DNA of 38,026 bases, from positions 1 to 38,026 of the forward strand of contig JANMQK010000258.1 of assembly GCA_031370485.1 (NCBI GenBank), in the 5' to 3' direction. Of this stretch, positions 7,034 through 14,522 are shown piece after piece. This DNA is from JANMQK01 sp031370485. Lineage in GTDB: Bacteria; Acidobacteriota; Polarisedimenticolia; Gp22-AA2. The translations under genes were made by a program, and so were the position numbers. Positions within the stretch are counted from its first letter, which is position 1. Every line of letters starts with the position of its first letter. The notes beneath the pieces are model-generated. The model saw only the letters and a program-made list of their open reading frames with translations, was not told the DNA's origin and searched no databases.

Positions 7034-8959
7034 ATGTCGACCTCATGGCGGCGATCCCTTTTGGTGTTCCTCGCGGCGTGGGCGGTGCGCCTCGTCTACG
7101 TAGCGCAGATCAGCCAGGCTCCGTACTTCGACGTGCCCCTGGTGGACGGGGCGAATTACTTCCGGACCGCGTCATACATCGCCTCGGGGGCCCTGCTTGG
7201 GGGACCGCGCGTCTTCTGGCAGCCGCCGCTCTACCCTTACTTCATCGCGGCGCTCCTCTCGATCTTCGGCCAGAGGATGGCGCTGATCTTCGCGGTTCAG
7301 GGGGCGGTCGGGGCGTTCTCCTGCCTGCTGGTCTACCGGATCGGGGGGCGGCTTTTCGGTGAGCGCCCTGCGCTCGCTGCCGCGGCGATCATGATCCTGT
7401 ACGGCCCGCTCGTCTATTTCGACGCCCAGCCCCTGATCCCGGTGCTGCACGTTTGCCTCGTTCTCGCCGGGCTCCTGCTGATGCTCCGGGCGGCGGACGG
7501 GAATCGATCCGGCGCCTGGCTGGCCGCCGGCGGGGCCTGGGGACTCGCGGCCATAGCCACGCCGAACATCCTGATCGCGGTGCCGGTGGCCATGGTCTGG
7601 GCGCGGCGCAAGGCCGGCGCGTCGCGCGCCGCGCTGCTCCTGTTTCTCGCGGGGGCGGCGGCCCCGGTCCTCCTGATCACGGCGCGTAACGCGGCGGTCG
7701 CCGGAGAGGCGGTCCTCATCTCGTCGAACGGCGGGATCAACTTCTACATCGGGAACAACGCCGACTACGAGAGGACGATCCACATCCGTCCCGGCGGCGA
7801 GTTCGAGCGGCTGGCGCAGGAGCCGGAGAACCTCGGCATCACAGGATCCGCGGCCAAGTCGGGATACTTCATGCGCCGCGCGCTGGCGTTCCTGACCGGC
7901 TACCCGCGCCAGGCGCTCAGGCTCTATGGCAGGAAGCTCCTCGACCTCGTCGCGGGGCGCGAGATCCCCCGCAACCAGGATCCCTATGTCTATCGGACCT
8001 GGTCGCCCCTGCTGGCGCTCCTGCTCTGGCGGTTTGGAATCGCCTTCCCGTTCGGTGTCGTGGCGCCGCTGGCCCTGGCGGGGGCGCTCCTACCCGCCCA
8101 TCGGATCGGGGAGGGGGACGCGGCGGAGGAAAGCGGCCGCCGGGCCGGGCGCGCGCTCGTCCTCGCGTACGGGGCCGCTTACGCGGCGTCGATTCTCCTC
8201 TTCTTTCCGACCGACCGGTACCGGCTGCCACTCGTACCGGTGGCGGCGCTTTTCGCCGGCAGGCTCCTGGGAGCGCCGTGGGCCTTCTGGAAAAGCAGGC
8301 GGGTGGCCGGAGCGCTCCTGGCGGGACTCCTCGTCTTCAACCTCGACGTGCTAAAGGCCTCCGAGGCCTGGCCCGAGGAGGAGGCGCTGAACCGCGCCTA
8401 CGCCATGCGCGCCCGGGGACGGACCGGGGAAGCGAAGGAGGAGTATGCGAAGGCGATCGCCCTGAACCCGGGGCGGATCGATGCCCACAACGCGCTCGCG
8501 GCGATGGCGGCCCAGGACGGGAGGTGGGAGGAGGCCGCCGCCCGGTACCGCGATGTGGTCAATCGCGCGCCCGACTTCGCGGAGGCGCGCCGCAGTCTGG
8601 GACAGGCCTACGCGGCGCTCGGACGCAAGGAGGACGCCCGCCGCGAATGGCAGACCGCGGTCGCGCTGGCGCCGGGGGCGGGGCTGGCCCTGACCGACCT
8701 CTGCATGTCGTATTACGAGGAGGGGTTCGCTGCGGCCGCCGAGCCCTGGTGCGCGCGCGCTGTGGCGGCCCGTCCCGACCTCCCGGAGCCGCACCTGGCG
8801 CTCGGCATCGTGGCACGGACCCTGAGGAAGCGCGATCTCGCCGAGGCCGAGCTGTCGGCGGCGGCCCGCCTGTTCGAAAGGGGAAGCCCGGGCCGGGAGC
8901 GGGCCGAGGATCTTCTGGGGAAGATGCGCGACTACGATCACCGCCGCCGGAACGACTAG
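7034..8959 (+). CDS. GT39/PMT-like membrane glycosyltransferase with C-terminal TPR domain
   Basis: A 641-residue protein. Residues 1 to about 440 contain roughly ten to twelve hydrophobic helices and resemble the dolichyl/undecaprenyl-phosphate-sugar mannosyltransferase (GT39, ArnT-like) fold. An early periplasmic Asp (D38 in PLVDGANYF) is the likely catalytic acid, followed by FWQPPLYPYF (61-70). The FFPTDRYRLPLVP segment is characteristic of this subgroup. From about 445 to the end the protein is soluble and built of tetratricopeptide repeats (RAYAMRARGRTGEAKEEYAK, then ALNPGRIDAHNAL, and so on). It probably transfers a lipid-linked sugar to a protein or glycan at the outer face of the membrane, with the TPRs binding a partner. 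The stop overlaps mglA's stop in the shared CTAG. Confidence 0.82.
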   Translation: MSTSWRRSLLVFLAAWAVRLVYVAQISQAPYFDVPLVDGANYFRTASYIASGALLGGPRVFWQPPLYPYFIAALLSIFGQRMALIFAVQGAVGAFSCLLVYRIGGRLFGERPALAAAAIMILYGPLVYFDAQPLIPVLHVCLVLAGLLLMLRAADGNRSGAWLAAGGAWGLAAIATPNILIAVPVAMVWARRKAGASRAALLLFLAGAAAPVLLITARNAAVAGEAVLISSNGGINFYIGNNADYERTIHIRPGGEFERLAQEPENLGITGSAAKSGYFMRRALAFLTGYPRQALRLYGRKLLDLVAGREIPRNQDPYVYRTWSPLLALLLWRFGIAFPFGVVAPLALAGALLPAHRIGEGDAAEESGRRAGRALVLAYGAAYAASILLFFPTDRYRLPLVPVAALFAGRLLGAPWAFWKSRRVAGALLAGLLVFNLDVLKASEAWPEEEALNRAYAMRARGRTGEAKEEYAKAIALNPGRIDAHNALAAMAAQDGRWEEAAARYRDVVNRAPDFAEARRSLGQAYAALGRKEDARREWQTAVALAPGAGLALTDLCMSYYEEGFAAAAEPWCARAVAARPDLPEPHLALGIVARTLRKRDLAEAELSAAARLFERGSPGRERAEDLLGKMRDYDHRRRND

Positions 8960-9543
8960 CGTCCCTTGCGGAGCTCCAGCAAAACCATCTTGGCGATCGT
9001 CTTGAGAGTCTCGAAGACGCCGGTTCCCTTGGAGGCCACCGCTTCGAAGATGGGCTCCCCCTTGAACTGGAGCTGGCGTTTCATCTCATCGGCCGGCAGC
9101 GCGGTCGGGAGATCGCGCTTGTTGATCTGAAGGGCGTAGGGCATCGTCTTTAGATCATAACCCTGCTCCTTCAGGTTGAGCTCGAGGTTCCGCAGCGACT
9201 CGAGGTTCGCCTCCATCCGCGCCGCCTGCGAATCGGCCACGAACACGACCCCGTCGACCCCCTTGAGGATAAGCTTGCGCGAGGCGTCGTAGAACACCTG
9301 CCCCGGGACCGTGTAGAGGTGGAACCGGGTGCGGAACCCCCTGATCTCGCCGAGGTCGAGCGGCAGGAAGTCAAAGAACAGCGTGCGGTCGGTCTCGGTC
9401 GCGAGCGAGATCAGCTTGCCCTTTGAGTTCGGGTTGGTCTTCTCGTAGACGAACTTGATGTTGGTCGTCTTGCCGCCGAGACCGGGACCGTAATAGACGA
9501 TCTTGCAGTTGATCTCGCGTGCGGCGTAGTTGATGAACGTCAT
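8956..9543 (-). CDS. mglA: Ras-like polarity GTPase MglA
   Basis: A 195-residue small GTPase. The P-loop is GPGLGGKT (19-26), the switch region has TDRTLFFDFLP with R53, G3 is TVPGQ (78-82, Q82) and G4 is NKRD (141-144). R53 and Q82 are the intrinsic arginine finger and glutamine described for bacterial MglA. In Myxococcus MglA-GTP marks the leading pole and drives gliding and type IV pili motility; non-gliding bacteria also carry it for polarity functions. The start ATG at 9543 lies downstream of GAGAGGG. It follows the mglB-like gene by 42 bases, the standard order, and its 3' end shares a CTAG with the convergent glycosyltransferase gene. Confidence 0.95.
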   Translation of the reverse strand: MTFINYAAREINCKIVYYGPGLGGKTTNIKFVYEKTNPNSKGKLISLATETDRTLFFDFLPLDLGEIRGFRTRFHLYTVPGQVFYDASRKLILKGVDGVVFVADSQAARMEANLESLRNLELNLKEQGYDLKTMPYALQINKRDLPTALPADEMKRQLQFKGEPIFEAVASKGTGVFETLKTIAKMVLLELRKGR

Positions 9544-9585
9544 GACCCTGAAACCCTCTCCCCACCACGAGCCGGCGCCATCGCG

Positions 9586-10074
9586 TCAGTCGCTGAACAG
9601 CTTGTCGATGTCCTCGTCCGTGATCTCCGCGAACGGCGCCGACCCGCCCTGACGCGGGATGGCGGATTTCTTCATCATGGTGTCCAGGATCGACGTGAGG
9701 TCCGCTGTGCCCCGCTTGACGCGCAGCCGGACGAGCCCCAGCGACGACCGCTCATCGAAGATCACGACCAGGATCACCCGGCTGCCCACGACGGAGATGT
9801 GCAGGTTGTCCCGCTGTCCCTCGTGGAACAGGATGGAGAATTCCTTCTCGCCGATCAGGCGGGCCAGCGAGTCGGTGGCCGCCACGTTGCCCGCCGCCAG
9901 CGAGGCCAGCGCGGTCGTGTCGATCGCCTCCAACTCGCCGTTAGCGGCGATCTGCTGGCCGTTCTTGTCCACGAGGAAGACGACCTTGGCGTTGCAGTCG
10001 TTCCGGAGGCGCGAGATGACCTCGCGTATCTTCTGGTACTCCTCCTCGTGAAGAATCAGGTCGATTCCGGACAT
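9586..10074 (-). CDS. mglB: Roadblock/LC7 protein, MglB-like GTPase-activating partner
   Basis: A 162-residue cytoplasmic protein with the Roadblock/LC7 fold: helix EEYQKIREVISRLRNDCNAK, strand VVFLVDKNGQQIAANGE, the ALASLAAGNVAATDSLARLI helix, then the beta strands SILFHEG, LHISVVGSRVILVVIFD. MglB homodimers bind MglA and stimulate GTP hydrolysis, restricting MglA-GTP to one pole. Position directly upstream of mglA supports the assignment. The roughly 45-residue C-terminal extension (from KRGTADLTSILD to DIDKLFSD) is acidic at its end and extends beyond the core fold, as in several MglB proteins. The two genes appear to form one transcription unit starting from the 10075-10271 intergenic region. 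Confidence 0.92.
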   Translation of the reverse strand: MSGIDLILHEEEYQKIREVISRLRNDCNAKVVFLVDKNGQQIAANGELEAIDTTALASLAAGNVAATDSLARLIGEKEFSILFHEGQRDNLHISVVGSRVILVVIFDERSSLGLVRLRVKRGTADLTSILDTMMKKSAIPRQGGSAPFAEITDEDIDKLFSD

Positions 10075-10223
10075 TCAGCGGTTTCCCGGGAGCGTGCGCG
10101 GCGGGCAGGTAATACGCATCCGCCTTATATTACATCTGGATACGAGAAGCACCACCGCCCTCACGCCGACCGCCCTCCGCCCCTCAAGTGACTGTCACGG
10201 AAAGACGTTCCTCGGCGGCTGAC

Positions 10224-10252
10224 AATATGGGGCAGCGGCGCTGAAAGGTCAA
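10224..10252 (-). promoter_or_regulatory. Candidate promoter for mglB-mglA
   Basis: On the minus strand TTGACC (10252-10247) is followed after 17 bases by CATATT (10229-10224). The -35 box differs from consensus at one base; the -10 is weaker. It lies about 150 bases upstream of mglB, in the 197-base gap between the Cys-cluster gene and mglB. The same gap holds a perfect 11-base palindrome GTGACTGTCAC at 10188-10198 and an AT-rich TAATATAAG closer to the gene, which could be an alternative -10. No RNA gene is seen in this gap. Confidence 0.45.
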
Positions 10253-10271
10253 CGCACCCCCGCCTGCGGGG

Positions 10272-10682
10272 TCACCGGCGGGGCAGATCGATGGTCTCGA
10301 CGTGGACTCTGGCGACGGCGTCCTGGGTCACCTGTGCACCCCGGGCCAGGAATTCCTCCCGGGGGATGAAGGTGAAGCCGCACGGAGCGTCCGGAGAAAT
10401 GATGTCGCGGTCTCGGAGATCCCGTTCGTCGATCGGGAAGAGGCGGCAGACCTTCGGCTTGATCTCGTGAATCGAGCAGCGCACCGGCTCCGTCTTCTGG
10501 TCGAGCAGGGGGCAGGTGAACATCAGGTGGCAGCAGGCCCCCGTCCGATCGCATTGACCGACGCGGCGCGCCAGGCTTTCGCGCACGTAGCCGGGCCGGA
10601 AATGCGCCAGGTAGAAACGCCGTGTCTTGCCCCATCCCAGGCTCAGCCGCTCTCGAAGGGTGAAGGAGGTCCTCAGGGCCAC
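10272..10682 (-). CDS. YkgJ-family cysteine cluster protein
   Basis: A 136-residue protein with the CxxCxxCC-type metal-chelating pattern of the YkgJ/UPF0153 family: C44, C50 and C51 (CDRTGACC), C57, C69 (RCSIHE), C79 (VCRLFP) and C101 (PCGF). The invariant CRxFP (CRLFPID here) is present. The cysteines are thought to bind zinc or an iron-sulfur cluster; no reaction is established for most members. The start is GTG 10682, with GGAGAG six bases upstream. It lies on the same strand as mglB but 197 bases away, and diverges from the receiver gene. It is probably an independent unit. Confidence 0.85.
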   Translation of the reverse strand: MALRTSFTLRERLSLGWGKTRRFYLAHFRPGYVRESLARRVGQCDRTGACCHLMFTCPLLDQKTEPVRCSIHEIKPKVCRLFPIDERDLRDRDIISPDAPCGFTFIPREEFLARGAQVTQDAVARVHVETIDLPRR

Positions 10683-10768
10683 GTTCGTCTCTCCGCGGTT
10701 ACAAGATCGTCAGCAGCGGCCCGGCCTGTTGCGGCCCGACGCTCCGGGACCTACCTTGATAGGTGACC

Positions 10769-11227
10769 ATGTTCCCCGCCGCTGCCCAGAACGTGTCGAT
10801 GCAAAGGATATTGACATCCTGCGGGATGGACCACGATGTCGCCCCGGATCACTATCACCGGATCCTGGCGGTGGATGACGACGAGGCCCTCCTGACGCTG
10901 ATGTCATCGACACTCGTCAGCCATGATTACGAGGTCGACGTGGCCCGCAACTGCAAGGATGCCCTGCCCATGATCATGTTCCGCGACTACTGCGGGGTCC
11001 TCCTCGACCTGATCCTGCCCGATGCCAACGGGCTCTCGCTGTTCCGCCAGATCGCGCGGCGCCGTCCGGCGCTGCGCCCCCGGGTGATCTTCGTGACGGG
11101 CGCCATGGACCGGCAGGAGGCCAGCCGGTTCGTCGCAATGATCCACAACCGGATCCTGCTCAAGCCTTTCCGTCTGGAAGATCTTGTCAGGGCTGTTCGC
11201 CAGGTGGACGCGCCGGGCGTTCTCTAG
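10769..11227 (+). CDS. Single-domain response regulator (receiver only)
   Basis: The protein is essentially one CheY-like receiver domain. The acidic pocket is ILAVDDDEAL, the phospho-acceptor Asp lies in GVLLDLILPDANG, the switch Thr is in VIFVTGAM and the conserved Lys in ILLKPFRLEDL. No output domain follows, so it would act through protein contacts or as a phosphorelay intermediate. The start is uncertain: GTG 10763, ATG 10769, ATG 10799 and ATG 10826 are all in frame, and the receiver fold begins only after the last, so the first 20 or so residues may be untranslated. No kinase gene is adjacent; the nearest is the hybrid kinase at 15530. The last codon shares CTAG with the convergent gene. 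Confidence 0.85.
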   Translation: MFPAAAQNVSMQRILTSCGMDHDVAPDHYHRILAVDDDEALLTLMSSTLVSHDYEVDVARNCKDALPMIMFRDYCGVLLDLILPDANGLSLFRQIARRRPALRPRVIFVTGAMDRQEASRFVAMIHNRILLKPFRLEDLVRAVRQVDAPGVL

Positions 11228-11517
11228 TCCGCGCCGAGCAGGTAGGTCCTCCGGACGACCTCCATCCCCTCGTTCGCGAAATAGTTCGTCAGGATGCGCG
11301 CGGCGAAGTCGGCCGCGGCGGCGGCCGTGGCTCCGACCCATTGCTTCGGGATGGACGGCGCCTTGGGGTCGAAGCGATCCATCGTCCAGGCGGAGCCGTC
11401 GGGCAGGCGAATGGTGGCGATCCAGTGGCCCGGCGCCTGCTCCACCTGGATGAGGTAGGTCTCGTCCATCATCTGGCGGGTCCGGACCGTGTATTCGAAG
11501 GCGGTCTGCGATGTCAT
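11224..11517 (-). CDS. Small conserved protein of unknown function
   Basis: A 97-residue protein starting MTSQTAFEYTVRTRQMMDET. It reads as an N-terminal beta-rich part (TYLIQVEQAPGHWIATIRLP, then DGSAWTMDRFDP) and a C-terminal helix (AAAADFAARILTNYF), ending in VVRRTYLLGAD. I cannot place it in a named family. The start is chosen at ATG 11517 because a TATAAT box lies only nine bases upstream on that strand and codons beyond it would lie in the promoter. There is no Shine-Dalgarno, so the transcript may be leaderless or nearly so. It converges with the receiver gene, sharing a CTAG in which both stop codons are embedded, and diverges from the aminotransferase gene. Confidence 0.65.
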   Translation of the reverse strand: MTSQTAFEYTVRTRQMMDETYLIQVEQAPGHWIATIRLPDGSAWTMDRFDPKAPSIPKQWVGATAAAAADFAARILTNYFANEGMEVVRRTYLLGAD

Positions 11518-11526
11518 GGCCCGGGG

Positions 11527-11532
11527 ATTATA
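11527..11532 (-). promoter_or_regulatory. TATAAT -10 box adjacent to the start of the 97-residue protein gene
   Basis: TATAAT (11532-11527, minus strand) is a perfect -10 hexamer, preceded by GTG and followed by nine bases before ATG 11517. A transcription start six to nine bases downstream would leave almost no leader. No good -35 is seen at the expected distance. Confidence 0.5.
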
Positions 11533-11580
11533 CACCGCGCCCGGAATCGGTCCCGGCCGGGCGGCGGCCCGGGACGCCTG

Positions 11581-11589
11581 TGTTATCCT
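11581..11589 (+). promoter_or_regulatory. Candidate extended -10 for the aminotransferase gene
   Basis: The sequence TGTTATCCT contains the TGn extension followed by TATCCT (11584-11589). It would start transcription near 11596, giving a leader of about 58 bases that includes the strong AGGAGGT before GTG 11654. The match is moderate and no -35 is evident. Confidence 0.3.
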
Positions 11590-11653
11590 GCGCGGCATCG
11601 AGCCAGCGCGTGTGAATGGGCCCGCCGGGGCCTTGGCGGAGACAGGAGGTCGC

Positions 11654-12847
11654 GTGCGCATCGAGCCGTTCCGCATGGAGAGGATGCAGTCCCGCTACGA
11701 GAACTACGTCGAATACAACCTTTCGGAGAGCGGGGTCCACCCGATGCGGGCCCGGGACCTGCTCGGATCGGCCGGCGATCCGGAGCGCTTTCTCGAGGTC
11801 GATCTGGGATACGCCCAGTCGAACGGCACCGAGGAGTTGAGGGATCGGATCGCGCAATTCTATCCCGGCGCCCGTCGGGAGAACGTCCTCGTCACGAACG
11901 GGGGCTCCGAGGCGAATTACTCCGTCTTCTGGTCGCACCTCGGCAAGGAGGACCGGGTCGCCTGCATGCTCCCCAACTACCTTCAAACCTGGGGACTCGC
12001 GCGGGCGTACGCGGGCGGGGCCGATCCCTTCTACCTCCGTGAAACAAAAGGTCCGGGTGCGCGGCGCTGGGCGCTCGACCTGGACGGCCTGCACCGGGCG
12101 GTCCGCAAGAGGACGCGGCTGATCCTGGTCACGCATCCCAACAATCCCACCGGGGCGATCCTCACCGAAGAGGAGATTGGCGAGGTTGTCCGCGCCGCGA
12201 GGCGCGTGGGGGCCTGGATCGTCGCGGACGAGATTTACCGCGGCGCGGAAGTCTCGGGCCGCACGGCGCCGACCTTCTGGGGGCGCTATGGCAGGCTGCT
12301 CATCACCAGCGGCCTCTCGAAGGCGTTCGGCCTGCCGGGGCTGCGGATCGGGTGGGTGGTCGGCCCGCCGCGCGCGATCGAGAAAATCTGGTCCTACCGC
12401 GATTACACGACGATCGCGCCCGGGATGCTCTCGGACCACCTGGCGCGCATTGCCCTCGAGCCTCTCCGCCGCGAATCGATCTTCGAGCGCACGCGCGGCA
12501 TCATCCGCCGCAACCTGCCGGTGGTGGAGGACTGGCTGCGCGGCCACGCGGAGCTGTTCAGCTACGTTTCTCCCGAGGCCGGCGCCATCGTCTTCGCCCG
12601 ATACAACCTGCCGATCGGTTCGCGCGCGCTGGCCGAGAAGCTGCGGGTGGAGCGCTCCGTGCTCATCGTCCCCGGTGACCAGTTCGGGGTCGGGCGCCAC
12701 ATCCGCATCGGCTTCGGCAGCGACGCCGGCTATCTGAAGGCGGGGCTCGCGCGGATCGACACGGCCCTCGGGGAACTCGCGCCGGCGGCCGTGCGCCGCC
12801 GCAAGGCCCCCGCGCGGAAACCGGTCAGCCGCCCGGCTCACCGCTGA
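11654..12847 (+). CDS. PLP-dependent aminotransferase, class I/II
   Basis: A 397-residue fold-type I aminotransferase. Visible signatures are NGGSEANYSVFW (cofactor phosphate-binding loop), HPNNPTG with N163-N164, VADEIYRGAE containing the Asp that contacts the pyridine nitrogen, and SGLSKAFGLPGLRIGW with the Schiff-base lysine K223. The C-terminal Arg that binds the substrate carboxylate is likely in HIRIGFGS. It resembles aspartate/alanine-type or MalY-like enzymes; the amino acid used cannot be assigned. The start is GTG 11654, right after a strong AGGAGGTCGC; a longer open frame to 11489 runs through promoter sequence. The last 23 bases overlap the 3' end of the convergent nucleotidyltransferase gene. 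The C-terminal tail (RRRKAPARKPVSRPAHR) is basic and poorly conserved. Confidence 0.9.
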   Translation: MRIEPFRMERMQSRYENYVEYNLSESGVHPMRARDLLGSAGDPERFLEVDLGYAQSNGTEELRDRIAQFYPGARRENVLVTNGGSEANYSVFWSHLGKEDRVACMLPNYLQTWGLARAYAGGADPFYLRETKGPGARRWALDLDGLHRAVRKRTRLILVTHPNNPTGAILTEEEIGEVVRAARRVGAWIVADEIYRGAEVSGRTAPTFWGRYGRLLITSGLSKAFGLPGLRIGWVVGPPRAIEKIWSYRDYTTIAPGMLSDHLARIALEPLRRESIFERTRGIIRRNLPVVEDWLRGHAELFSYVSPEAGAIVFARYNLPIGSRALAEKLRVERSVLIVPGDQFGVGRHIRIGFGSDAGYLKAGLARIDTALGELAPAAVRRRKAPARKPVSRPAHR

Positions 12848-14282
12848 GGATGCGGCGCGCCTCGCGGCGGCCGTCCTCCAGGGTCAGGATTTTCCCGTCG
12901 AGCTGCATCTCGTAGACCTCCCGGATGATTTTCCCGATCAGCGGGCCCGGCGACAGGCCCATCTCGAGAAGGTGCCTCCCCATGAGGATCGCCTCCGGTG
13001 GCCGTTCCTCGACCCCGAGCGCGCGCACCCGTCCGATGAACCACTCCTGGGCGTCGGTAGGGAAGTTCCCCGTCCGCCCGAGGCAATCGGCGCGCGACAC
13101 CAGGTAGAGCAGCTCCGGCTCGAGCTTGTGCGCCAGGCGGCGGAAGGCTCCGTCGCCGAGGTTGTCGCGGTTCTTGTAGAAATGGCTTGGCGTGAGGTGG
13201 TGGGCCACGAGGGCGATCACCTGCGCGCGCAGGTCATATCCCCCGAGCGTGTGGATCTTCAGCCGGTCGAGAAGCGCCGTCGTGGGCGCCACGCCGGCCT
13301 CTTCATGCTCGTACGAGCGGATGCGGCCCTCCACGACGGCCGTCGTGGCGGGCTTGCCGAAATCGTGGCAGAGAACGGCGAGCAGGACGGCGAGCGCTTT
13401 CTCCCTGGGAAGGCCCGAGGCCTCCTCGCGGGCGCGGTCGATGGCCATGAGCGTATGGATCCAGACGTCCCCCTCGGGATGCCACTCGGGCTCCTGCGGG
13501 CACCCCTTCAGGGCGCGCAGCTCCGGGAACAGCCGGTCGATGACTCCGAGCCGGTCCGCCCAGTCGAGACCGAGGGAGGGCCTCCGCGCCTTCATCAACA
13601 GCTTGTCGACCTCCCCCCAGATCCTCTCGGGCGGGAGGTCGCCCAGATCGATGCCGCGGCACAGGTCGGCGGTCGCGTGGTCGATGGTGAACTCGAGGCG
13701 CGCCGCCAGCTGCACGGCGCGCAGGACGCGCAGGCTGTCCTCCACGAAGGTGACGGGGTCGACCGCCCGCAGGACCCCCGCCCTCAGGTCCGCGTCCCCG
13801 CCCCACGGATCGACGATCGTGCCGGTGAGCGGGTCCTGCAGCATGGCGTTGACCGTGAAGTCGCGTCGGCGCGCCGCTTCCTCGACCGGCAGCTCGGGGT
13901 CCCCTTCGACCTCGAAGCCGCGATGGCCGGGCGCGACCTTGGTGTCGCGACGTGGCAGGCTGACGTCGATCACGGTCCACGCCTCCCCTGCCGCGCCGGC
14001 CCGGGGGGCCAGCTTGTAAACGGCGAACGATTCGCCGACCAGCCGCACGTCGCCGAACCGTTCGAGAACGGCCCGGAGGCCCTTCGCAGGAAGGTGATAG
14101 ACCTCGAGATCGTACTCGTCCGGCGGAGGGGGCGCGACGCTCGATCCCTTCTGGCGCAGGAGGACCAGGTCCCGCACCCAGCCACCGACCAGATACGCCC
14201 TGCCGCCCGCGTCGCGCACCGCGCGCGCGAGCGCCAGGACGGTGGGATCGAGACCTTCCGTTCCTGTCGATTCGCGCGCCAT
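12825..14282 (-). CDS. CCA-adding-type tRNA nucleotidyltransferase with HD domain
   Basis: A 485-residue class II nucleotidyltransferase. The head domain has AYLVGGWVRDLVLL (30-42), the metal-binding D58-x-E60 in YDLEVY, a third Asp in TVIDVSLPR (D106) and RRRDFTVNAM (138-147). EDSLRVLRAVQLAARL (181-196) is the nucleotide-recognition helix region. An HD phosphohydrolase domain follows, with H276 and LCHDFGKP (H306-D307), as in bifunctional CCA enzymes and some poly(A) polymerases. It would complete or repair tRNA 3' ends; distinguishing CCA-adding from A-adding or poly(A) activity is not possible by eye. Start ATG 14282 has GGAGG seven bases upstream; the frame continues much further upstream but without homology. 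Confidence 0.9.
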   Translation of the reverse strand: MARESTGTEGLDPTVLALARAVRDAGGRAYLVGGWVRDLVLLRQKGSSVAPPPPDEYDLEVYHLPAKGLRAVLERFGDVRLVGESFAVYKLAPRAGAAGEAWTVIDVSLPRRDTKVAPGHRGFEVEGDPELPVEEAARRRDFTVNAMLQDPLTGTIVDPWGGDADLRAGVLRAVDPVTFVEDSLRVLRAVQLAARLEFTIDHATADLCRGIDLGDLPPERIWGEVDKLLMKARRPSLGLDWADRLGVIDRLFPELRALKGCPQEPEWHPEGDVWIHTLMAIDRAREEASGLPREKALAVLLAVLCHDFGKPATTAVVEGRIRSYEHEEAGVAPTTALLDRLKIHTLGGYDLRAQVIALVAHHLTPSHFYKNRDNLGDGAFRRLAHKLEPELLYLVSRADCLGRTGNFPTDAQEWFIGRVRALGVEERPPEAILMGRHLLEMGLSPGPLIGKIIREVYEMQLDGKILTLEDGRREARRILSGEPGG

Positions 14283-14413
14283 CGCCCAACCTCCGCCCCG
14301 TGTCCCGCCCTCGTCGCGCCCCAAGTATAAGGGGCGATCCCCCAAGCGCGCAGGGGCGACGGCGCGCCCCGCGAGGTGGCGCCGCCGCCCTGCGCATCTG
14401 GGCGCTCCACGCC

Positions 14414-14441
14414 TTGACTCGCCGCGTGGGCAACCTATTTT
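14414..14441 (+). promoter_or_regulatory. Promoter for the binding-lipoprotein/hybrid-kinase operon
   Basis: TTGACT (14414-14419), a 16-base spacer and TATTTT (14436-14441) lie in the gap between the divergent nucleotidyltransferase gene and the lipoprotein gene. Transcription would start near 14448, which removes the ATG at 14445 as a plausible start and supports GTG 14523. Confidence 0.6.
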
Positions 14442-14522
14442 TGATTGATGGCGAATGCTGCCTTGCGTCAGAACCTTGACGCCGGCCTCAGCCAGGACGG
14501 GTTGGCGTACCTGGAGGCAGGT

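Noticed and set aside
10254..10268. CCCCCGCCTGCGGGG hairpin near the end of the YkgJ-family gene as terminator
   Set aside because: The loop would be too small for the full stem and no T-run follows on either strand.
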